This document shows, one piece after another, positions 1 through 7,348 of a DNA stretch of 64,000 bases (position 1 is the first letter of the stretch; each line of letters begins with the position of its first letter). Origin of the DNA: Annona cherimola (taxonomy: Eukaryota; Streptophyta; Magnoliopsida; Magnoliales; Annonaceae); NCBI GenBank assembly GCA_030490835.1, contig CM059971.1, positions 37,930,012 through 37,994,011 of the forward strand. The letters run 5' to 3'. The notes beneath the pieces were generated by a model. The model worked only from the letters and a program-made list of their open reading frames with translations. It was not told the origin of the DNA and ran no database searches. The translations under genes were made by a program, and so were the position numbers.

Positions 1-405
1 CAACCGATGATTTTGATGCGGCAAATTGTGCAAGAATATGCTGCATGGCGCGGATTGAGCAAGAAGAAGATTTGTTGTGTTTAAACATAACGAAAGTTTT
101 GGAAGAGCAAACCACCTCAACCAAGTACACAAGTAATGAAGAGGTAACTTCCAAAATTTTCTATTCTCAATCTACTCACTCTTCTATTCAAGAATGTCTC
201 AAATGTGCTGAATTAGAAGAATTACAACATGCATATGATTCATTATATGAGAAAATCAAAAAGCTAGGAAATAAGTTATCATTAAAGAGATAAGATTTAT
301 TTGCTCATTTTTTAGATATGTTTCAAAGCAAAGGCAAGCAACGTTTGGTTCATGGATAGCGGTTGCTCAAGGCATATGACCGGTGAAAGAAGTTTATTTC
401 ATAAA
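1..405 (+). pseudogene. Sirevirus-type copia (element A): gag C-terminal piece and start of protease
   Basis: This is the 5' part of a Ty1/copia polyprotein. An 82-residue frame (45-293) is charged and probably coiled-coil, with the ELEELQHAYDSLYEKIKKL stretch usual near the end of Sirevirus gag. About 50 bases later, in another frame, bases 346-400 encode W-F-M-D-S-G-C-S-R-H-M-T-G, the copia protease active-site block (catalytic Asp at 355-357). The gag zinc knuckle expected between them is missing, so there is an internal deletion. Coding stops at 405, where the gypsy insertion begins with its target duplication; the same element resumes at 26,430. The 5' LTR and gag start lie left of the window. 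Family call is firm; exact lineage is inferred from motif wording. Confidence 0.8.
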
Positions 406-410
406 CTCAA
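406..410. repeat. Target-site duplication CTCAA, left copy (right copy 26,430-26,434)
   Basis: CTCAA directly precedes the TGTTCCGGCC terminus at 411 and is repeated directly after the ATCTCATCA terminus at 26,429. Five base pairs is the usual LTR-retrotransposon duplication. Removing everything from 411 to 26,434 restores a continuous copia reading frame across the site, which confirms both the boundaries and the order of insertion. Confidence 0.93.
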
Positions 411-754
411 TGTTCCGGCCTCGTGAAAAACTATTATTAGTTAAAAGTAAAGCTGTTTTCCTGCGACTTCGAAAATAAATGCTTAATTAATTCCCCAGCA
501 AAATTTTAAAGCATCTAATTCTTTAACCGAGTCCGAAAAGTATATCACAGAAATATTTTGCATTGTGTTCCACATTCTGATTTTACATCTCCAACGAGAA
601 AACCCTTGATTAAAAGAGCTGAATACAATAGTCCATAAAAAAATGCTTATTCTTTTTTAAATAATGATGAAATGCATGGAAGATCTTTCTACGTCTTTAC
701 AAATGCACAAAAAATCGTGTCTAACAAAAATATAAAGATTAGTGAGTGCACTTC

Positions 755-892
755 GCCCCGCGCCGTGACTCGAATGTGAGGTATATGACCCCACGCGCCA
801 TGACTTAAATATGAGGTACATGACGCCACGCGCCATGACTTAAAAGTAAGGTACATGATGTCACGCGCCATGACTTAAATGTGAGTTTACGC
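755..892. repeat. 35-bp tandem repeat in the left LTR (four units; three in the right LTR)
   Basis: Four head-to-tail units share the core ACGCGCCATGACTTAAAT and a following GAGGTACATGAC. The right LTR carries three units at 21,205-21,303, so one unit was gained or lost since insertion. Short ORFs across it are artefacts of the repeat. Confidence 0.85.
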
Positions 893-1179
893 TTAGCCCA
901 TCGACTAGCGATGACTCGGTTTGGGAACTAGTGAGGGGCCCGTCGGCTACACTAATTACCCTACACAGCAAACTAAGTGCGCTCTTAACTTCTGGATTTT
1001 ATACAGCAGACCAGCGTGTCCCGCTTTCAGCTTCTGTACTTGTACAAGAAACCAGCGTCTCCCGCATTCAGTCTCTAGATTGAAATTTGAGTGGTTTTAC
1101 CAAAAAGAAAATGGATTTAACCGAATTTTGAAAATATGTGGGTCGACTTGGACCATCTGAAAGAGGTTCGACCCCAACC

Positions 1180-1436
1180 GGGCATGTTGAAAAGAGTTTG
1201 GGCCTAACTGGGCTTGACTCAATCAATTTGAGCTCAACTGGGCTTATTGGGGGATTTTGGGCCCATCCTGGGCTTATTGAGGAGTTTTGAGCCCAAGTGG
1301 CTTGTTGAAGAATTTTGGACCCAAGTGGGTTTGTAGGAGGGTTTTTGAGCCGTCTTGGGCTTGCTAGAAGTTTTGGGCCTATTAAGGCTCGGGTTGAAGA
1401 ATTTTTGGGCCTATTAAGGCTCGGTTTGATCAAAGA
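1180..1436. repeat. Degenerate ~35-40 bp TGGGCY-rich array (right-LTR copy at about 21,590-21,842)
   Basis: Seven to nine degenerate units repeat phrases such as TTGGGCC, ACTGGGCTT, GAGCCCAAG and TTAAGGCTCGG, making the stretch G-rich on the plus strand and dense in GGGCCC/TGGGCY words. Copy number is similar in both LTRs. It lies in predicted U5. TGGGCY is the site-II motif of plant promoters, but whether it acts here is unknown. Confidence 0.75.
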
Positions 1437-1659
1437 GGTCATTCACTTTTCTTTTTCTTTTTTTTTCATATATATATATATATAATGGAAAGGTACTTAG
1501 CCCCGTGTATCAACTTAACCCATTACCTGAGAAGTATTTACTCGGGGAGAAGTATAATTTTTTTTTATAATATACATATGTATATATATATATTTTTTGA
1601 AAGTCTCTAAGATGTATGTGTGTATAAAATATATTTTTTTTAGGCCCGCGGGACAAATA

Positions 1660-3300
1660 TATATTTTCTTTGAAGGCCCACGAGACATATATTTTTGGAA
1701 AACAAAATATTCATTTTCGGAAGCCCGCGGGGCATATATATATTTTTAGAAAACGAAATATTCATTTTTGGAGGCTCGCGGGGCATATATATATTTTTAG
1801 AAAACAAAATATTCATTGTTGGAGGCCCGCGGGACATATATATATATATTTTTAGAAAATAAAATATTCATTTTTGGAGGCCTGCGGGACATATATATAT
1901 TTTGAAAAACAAAATATTCATTTTTGGATGCCCGCGGGACATCTATATAATTTTAAAAAATAAAATATTCATTTTTGGATGCCCGTGGGACATCTATATA
2001 ATTTTAGAAAATAAAATATTCATTTTTGGATGCCCGCGGGACATCTATATAATTATAGAAAATAAAATATTCATTTTTGGATGCCCGCGGGACATCTATA
2101 TAATTATAGAAAATAAAATATTCATTTTTGGATGCCCGCGGGACATCTATATAATTTTAGAAAATAAAATATTCATTTTTGGATGCCCGCGGGACATCTA
2201 TATAATTTTAGAAAATAAAATATTCATTTTTGGATATCCGCGGGACACATATATAATTTTAGAAAATAAAATATTCATTTTTGGATGCCCGCGGGACATA
2301 TATATATTTTAAAAATAAAATATTCATTATTGGATGCCCGCGGGACATATATATAATTTTAGAAAATAAAATATTCATTTTTGGATGCCCGCGGGACATC
2401 TATATAATTTTATAAAACAAAATATTCATTTTTGGATGCCCGCGGGACATCTATATAATTTTAGAAAACAAAATATTCATTTTTGGATGCCCGCAGGACA
2501 TCTATATAATTTTAAAAAATAAAATATTCATTTTTGGATGCCCGCGGGACATCTATATAATTTTAGAAAATAAAATATTCATTTTTGGATACACGCGGGA
2601 CACATATATATTTTTTGAAAACAAAATATTCATTTTTGGAGGCCCGCGGGACATCTATATAATTTTAGAAAATAAAATATTCATTTTTGGATGCCCGCGG
2701 GACATCTATATAATTTTAGAAAACAAAATATTCATTTTTGGATGCCCGCGGGACATCTATATAATTTTAGAAAACAAAATATTCATTTTTGGATGCCCGC
2801 AGGACATCTATATAATTTTAAAAAACAAAATATTCATTTTTGGATGCCCGCGGGACATCTATATAATTTTAGAAAATAAAATATTCATTTTTGGATACAC
2901 GCGGGACACATATATATTTTTTGAAAACAAAATATTCATTTTTGGAGGCCCGCGGGACATCTATATAATTTTAGAAAATAAAATATTCATTTTTGGATGC
3001 CCACGGGACATCTATATAATTTTAGAAAATAAAATATTCATTTTTGGATGCCCACGGGACATCTATATAATTTTAGAAAATAAAATATTCATTTTTGGAT
3101 GCCCGCGAGACATCTATATAATTTTAGAAAATAAAATATTCATTTTTGGATGCCCGCGGGACATCTATATAATTTTAGAAAACAAAATATTCATTTTTGA
3201 ATGCCCGCGAGACTTCTATATATTTTTCAAAAACAAAATATTCATTTTTGGAGGCCCGCGGGACCCATATATATTTTTAGAAAATAAAATATTCATTTTT
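1660..3300. repeat. 51-bp tandem array with CCCGCGGG core, left LTR (~31 units)
   Basis: The unit is AT-rich (TATATAATTTTAGAAAATAAA, ATATTCATTTTTGG) except for ATGCCCGCGGGACAT, whose CCCGCGGG is a perfect palindrome holding a SacII site. The commonest unit is exactly 51 bp, so 17 codons. Stop-free frames of 17-residue periodicity therefore appear on the plus strand; these are not genes. Units at the edges (1660-1900, 3200-3300) diverge, with GGAGGCCCGCGGG and TATATATT variants, as in arrays that turn over in the centre. The right-LTR array at 22,080-23,375 has about 25 units. Confidence 0.92.
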
Positions 3301-3755
3301 TTGAAGGTCTTTTAATATATATATATGTATTTTATATATATTTTTGGAAGCTTTTTAATATATATGTATAATATATACATTTTTCGAGGCTTTATATATA
3401 TATATATATATATATGTGGCACGCCCGTGAGATGCCGGGTTCCCGGGCTCTTTATATATATATATATTTATATGTATATCTATATATATATATATATATC
3501 ATTACATATTTTTTTATTGTAAAATGATGTGGCTTTATATATATATATATATATATATATGTGTGGCGTACCCATGAGATGCCGAGTTCCCGGGGCCTTC
3601 ATATATATATATATATATATATATATCATTATATATATTTTTTTATTGTAAAAAAAATGACGTGGCTTTATATATATATATGTGGCGTGCCCGTGAGATG
3701 CTTGGTTCTCGGGCTCTTATATATATTGTTATTTTATCATAAAAATATATAACTT

Positions 3756-3786
<31 letters not shown>

Positions 3787-4150
3787 TATGAGGCGGCCCG
3801 TGAGATCCCGGGACCCCGCCCCTTTTATATATATATTGTTATTTTATCATAAAAATATATAACTTTATATATATATATATTATAAGGCGGCCCGTGAGAT
3901 CCCGGGACCCCGCCCCTTTTATATATATATTGTTATTTTATCATAAAAATATATAACTTTATATATATATATATTATAAGGTGGCCCGTGAGATCCCGAG
4001 ACCCCAGGCTCTTTTATATATATATATATATTGTTATATATATAAAAAAATACATAGTTTTATGTATATATATGTATACATATATATTATACGGCAGACC
4101 ATGAGATTCCGGGACCCCGACCCTTATATATATATGCTGTTATATATATA
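3300..4150. repeat. GC-island / (TA)n array, left LTR
   Basis: Islands of about 30-35 bp of the form GGCCCGTGAGATCCCGGGACCCCGCC, or its variant GTGAGATGCCGGGTTCCCGGGC, recur near 3415, 3562, 3680, 3788, 3888, 3978 and 4090. They are separated by (TA)n runs and a conserved TTGTTATTTTATCATAAAAA spacer. A last copy follows the MITE at 4536-4567. Two central units are nearly identical, so amplification is recent. Each island contains CCCGGG or GGGTTCCC dyads. The matching array in the right LTR is at 23,375-24,180. Confidence 0.88.
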
Positions 4151-4497
4151 TAGGGAAATGATCCAGTGCATGCGACTGCACCGTGCAGTCTATGCACCGT
4201 GGCCCCCACCTGATCATAAATAGAAAATTCACCCCACCTATTGTATTTAGAATTGTTCAATTTATTACCATACCAATTTTCATCCAAATCCAACATGTGT
4301 GTAGTCTCTATCTTAAAATGGTGCAAAATCAACGTAATAAAATAGTTTAATGTAAATATCAAGTTTAAAGTGATTTTTTCAACATCTAAACCGTCTAAAG
4401 TATGATTTATATATGGATAAATGAGTGTATAAAGTTTCATTACAATCTAATATGTGTGGGGTCCATTTTACAGCTGACTACACACGATCGGTTCTCA
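4151..4497. mobile_element. MITE-like insertion present only in the left LTR
   Basis: About 347 bp, starting TAGGGAAATGATCCAG and ending CGATCGGTTCTCA, interrupts a (TA)n tract. It is missing at the equivalent place in the right LTR (about 24,100), so it landed after the gypsy integrated. The ends are weakly inverted (GGGAAATGATCC against GAGAACCGATCG). A target duplication cannot be defined inside (TA)n. Its interior (4330-4460) resembles 52,670-52,840 upstream of the callose synthase gene. No coding capacity is visible. Superfamily undetermined; a Mutator-type MITE is one possibility. Confidence 0.75.
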
Positions 4498-4654
4498 TAT
4501 ATATATATCATAAAAATTCAAAACCTTATATATATATGGCGGCCCGTGAGATGCCGGGTCCCGGGCCTATATATATATGTTATTATTATTTTTTTTGGTA
4601 AAATAATAATAATAATATGTATGTATGTATATATATATATTTTTAAGGAGAAAA

Positions 4655-5040
4655 TATATATACTTAACCCGTGTGTTAATTCAACCCGCCAGTCGGGGAG
4701 TATCCACATTGGGAATATAGTTTTTTTTTAAAATAATATATATATGTATATATATATATTTATATAGATATATATATATTTTGTTTTATGAGAAAAATAC
4801 TTAACCCGCGTGTCAATTCAACCCACAAATCGGGAGTATCCACGTTGGGAAAAGTAGTTTTTGAAAATAATATATATGTATATATATTTTTATATATAGA
4901 AAATATACATATATATTTTTATTTTTATTTTAAAGGAGAAAAATACTTAACCCGTGTGTCAATTCAACCCGCCAGTCGGGGAGTATCCACGTTGGGAAAA
5001 ATATTTTTTTTTGAAAATAATATATATATATATATATATT
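4655..5040. repeat. ~130-bp AACCCG-type repeat, three units, left LTR
   Basis: Three units share ACTTAACCCG, GTGTCAATTCAACCC, CGGGGAGTATCCAC and GTTGGGAAAA, separated by (TA)n-rich spacers. They begin near 4663, 4799 and 4946. A single diverged relative sits at 1493-1552, on the far side of the 51-bp array. The right LTR has the same three at 24,255-24,600. With the 51-bp and GC-island arrays they occupy most of the predicted R-U5 leader. Confidence 0.85.
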
Positions 5041-5188
5041 TTTTTAATAAGAAAGAAATTCCTAAAAGAAAGAAAATAGAAAAAATATCTGGAGAACTCA
5101 CGTTCTCTTTTCTTTTAGCGTGGGAGAGCTCTCGTCCCGGTTGAGTTGTCTCCTCCCGTTGTGTCCCTTCGAATGAGAAACCAAGTGG

Positions 5189-5196
5189 TATTTATA
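5189..5196 (-). promoter_or_regulatory. TATA box of the 3' LTR (element orientation)
   Basis: The minus strand reads CTATAAATACCACTTGG, a canonical plant TATA box. Transcription would start near 5,160, at the junction between the unique U3 sequence and the repeat-rich remainder. If right, the arrays are transcribed as a leader of 4-5 kb. The same box lies at 24,765-24,772 in the 5' LTR. No other equally good TATA box was seen in this part of U3. Confidence 0.65.
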
Positions 5197-5199
5197 GGA

Positions 5200-6000
5200 C
5201 TTTGGCCAGCTTGGTGCGAGTTCCGCGGCTACTATTGTTCCCGCAGAACTACATTTAAGCGGAACTCACGTCTCCGCGGAACCCCGAACTGGTGCCCGTT
5301 GGTCGCGTTACATGACTTGGGTAGCACGAACTCATCCCGCGGAACTTGGGTAAAGGTTGCGTTGTAAACTTCCTTCCTATTCGTGGAACTTAATAGTGGG
5401 AGAGAGATCGGTTGCATTTTTTTTGGGTGCCTTTTTTGCCTTGTCTCGTCATTGTTAGCAGCTGGAGTCATTGCAGTGAGAAGCGTCATTTTCCATGCCC
5501 CATATTCGAGATCCGCATTTCCTTCTAAAGCAGAGGGGATTATGGAAGATGCCCCCTTGGCCATTATCGATACTGAGGACCACTCTAAGGATGTAGGCAA
5601 AGTGGATGGAAATGGAGCCGCAGCCGACGGAGCCGATAAGGCCATGAGTCCAATCAGAAGAACTCTTCTTGGCCGGGCACCACGACGAGCTAGCCTGGTC
5701 CTCGTGGGCTAGGTTCTCGTTTGGGTAGCTCAGGTAGGCAGCGTCGAAGGAGAGGCTGAAGCTGGGGTGGAAAATTTAGAGAGCCAGCGCGGGTACGATA
5801 ATTGGCCATGGGGCGAGGTGTGGCTAATGATTAATAAGCTGACAGAGTTCCGGACACTTGGAGGCCTAACACTACTCTCTTTTTCGTTTTTTCTTTTTCT
5901 TTTTTCATTTCTGATGGATCTGCTGCCCTTCCAAGCTACGTTTCTGTTACCGTCGCTCTCTCTCGAGCAGGCCTTGAAGCTTATCTCATCCACATATCTC
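5200..6000 (-). other. Unique U3 sequence of the LTR, origin unknown
   Basis: This GC-richer 800 bp lies between the TATA box and the captured gene fragments. It contains overlapping open frames on both strands (for example plus 5383-5712, minus 5232-5645 and 5730-6005), none of which I recognise. CCGCGGAAC-like words recur five times in 5,215-5,345, next to the TATA box. It is conserved nearly base for base in the right LTR (24,776-25,576). It could be further captured host DNA or ordinary U3. Confidence 0.5.
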
Positions 6001-6001
6001 T

Positions 6002-6235
6002 TCACGTGCCGGTGTGGGCAACGTACTTAGCAACACCTTCTATGCTTTCGAAGGTAGACTCAAGCACATGGGTGAAGCCCTGGTGCATATTTTTTTGGCT
6101 AACATTTGTTCCCCAATGTAACGACTTCATAGGCTCAATGAGAGAGACGAGCTTGGCATTGCCTTTGATGAGTTCCTGGATCTCCTCAGGTGGGATTCCA
6201 TCCTTGAACTTGACCAACAGCACGTGCCTCACTAC
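6002..6235 (-). pseudogene. Captured fragment of a stress-responsive A/B-barrel (Dabb) protein, left LTR
   Basis: Minus-strand translation gives VVRHVLLVKFKDGI, then IQELIKGNAKLVSLIEPMKS, LHWGTNVSQKNMHQGFTHV and LESTFESIEGVAKYVAH. This matches the Arabidopsis HS1 type of Dabb dimeric alpha+beta barrel protein, including the H-V-L-L...F-K-D start, the LIEPMK block and the HQG[FY]TH loop. About 75 residues are present; the last strand (HVEFA... in the family) is missing after YVAHTGT and a stop. The homology joins an RRM fragment upstream in a different frame. An artificial frame of 97 residues (6295-6002) reads through the join. It lies in LTR U3, so it moves with the element. Dabb identity is confident; function here is unknown. 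Confidence 0.85.
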
Positions 6236-6240
6236 CAAAA

Positions 6241-6452
6241 TTTCCACCATAGCCACCGCCATAGCCACTCCTGCTTGGACTACTAGGCCTCTCATTGGCG
6301 TAACTCACACGAATGTTCCTTCCATAGAGTTCCTTCCCAGACAAGGCAAAACTGGCAGCATCATCGGTGACAAAATTGACAAAGCCAAATCCCCTTGACC
6401 TCCCACTGTCTCTGTCAGTGATAACTCTTGCTTTAACTATATCACCAAAAGG
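6241..6452 (-). pseudogene. Captured fragment of a glycine-rich RNA-binding protein (RRM C-half), left LTR
   Basis: The minus-strand frame reads PFGDIVKARVITDRDSGRS, then the RNP1 octamer RGFGFVNF, then GKELYGRNIRVSYANERP and the start of a glycine-rich tail (SGYGGGYGG). This is the second half of an RRM from a plant organellar or glycine-rich RNA-binding protein; the RNP2 half is missing. The frame runs on about 20 residues into the Dabb segment out of its frame, so no in-frame fusion exists without splicing. No stop interrupts the RRM part. RRM identity is confident; which gene donated it is not. Confidence 0.85.
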
Positions 6453-6846
6453 AGGCTGCAGCTTCTGCTACTAAGCGATACCCAGCTCATGGCCTCCTAC
6501 AAACCTTTTTTTTTTGCCATGGTTCTAAAATTTATATATATATATTTCATTTTTGCTGCTGACATTCCTGACGCCAAACAACTTTAGTAAAATTCTTTTT
6601 GGCCAAGGCCCCTTAATTTACTTATTTATTTATTATATATATATATATATTTTGGTATGATTTGGTCATCTCGTTTGGCCGGTCAATCATATATATATTT
6701 GCTCTTTATATATTTTTCGTTCATCATTTCATTTTTCTCTCTCTCATTTTTTTCTTTTTATCAATTTTCCTTTTGTAATTTTTTTCTCTTTTTTTTACAT
6801 ATGAAAAATCATATAATTTTATCATGGTTAAAAATATATCTCATCA

Positions 6847-6863
6847 AATGCCCCCTCAGGAAT
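6847..6863 (-). other. Candidate polypurine tract of the Tat-like element
   Basis: On the minus strand CCTGAGGGGGCATT immediately precedes the 3' LTR start TGATGAG. A short purine tract in this position primes plus-strand synthesis in LTR elements. It is short, so the call rests mostly on position. Confidence 0.5.
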
Positions 6864-7348
6864 TATGCCGTCGTGGGCTACTTGTAAAGGCGTGATTCCT
6901 GACATGTTGTCTAGCAGGCCTCTCTTGACTCATGGCGTTATGAGGATTTTTTTTTTTTTTTGCGGCTAGGCATAGAGCTTTGAGAGTCAATGGATCCGTA
7001 GCCCTTATGATTTTATGATTTTTGAAGTACCGCTCCACAGCTTAGCGGGTTTCATTCAATGCCTAGGCCGTATATATATTTTCTTTTCTCTTTTTTTTTT
7101 AATGACTTGTTCATGGGCTCCACTGGCTTCTTATTTCAGATTTGACTGCCACTACTAATTTGGACTCTTCAAAAAGGAGGAGCATTTTGATTGCTGACAT
7201 TAGCAACTTTTGTAGCAAAGCCGTAACGTGTTGTAGTTCTCTTCTTTTTCTTCTTTTTTTTTCTCTTTTTTTTTTTAAGTTTGACAGTTTTTTTTCTTTT
7301 CTTTCTTCTTTTTTTTTTTGAAATTTGATATATATATATTTGCAGGCA
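6864..7348. other. Spacer between 3' LTR and antisense ORF
   Basis: No coding feature is recognised. The sequence is T-rich with several long T runs. On the plus strand, TTTCAG near 7,135 and TATTTGCAG just before 7,347 look like splice acceptors, so it may hold the 5' UTR and an intron of the antisense gene. Confidence 0.4.

Larger units (their letters stand above)
411..6846 (-). repeat. 3' LTR of the Tat-like element (6,436 bp)
   Basis: In element orientation it runs from TGATGAGAT at 6846 to CCGGAACA at 411. The 6846-to-about-5,165 part is U3, with captured gene fragments and a TATA box. The remaining 4.7 kb should be R-U5 and is mostly tandem arrays. It is 866 bp longer than the other LTR. 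The excess comes from an inserted MITE-like element (4151-4497), about six more 51-bp units and one more 35-bp unit. The U3 part differs from the right LTR at only about five bases plus one 4-bp indel between 5146 and 6530. Confidence 0.92.

Noticed and set aside
1902..2879. Long plus-strand ORFs with 17-residue repeats (PRDIYIILENKIFIFGC-like)
   Set aside because: They are the 51-bp tandem array read in frame; 51 is divisible by three, so stop-free frames arise by chance. No codon-level conservation is seen and the phase differs from unit to unit.
1660..3300. CRISPR-like array of regular repeats
   Set aside because: Units are contiguous with no unique spacers; the genome is a plant.
3325..5144. 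ORFs of I/Y-rich peptide (IYIYIYIY)
   Set aside because: Translations of (TA)n tracts and GC islands in the LTR; low complexity, no gene context.
5383..5712. A 109-codon plus-strand ORF conserved in both LTRs, and its overlapping minus-strand ORF
   Set aside because: Conservation is explained by LTR identity; no protein family recognised, and both strands are open together, which points to base composition.
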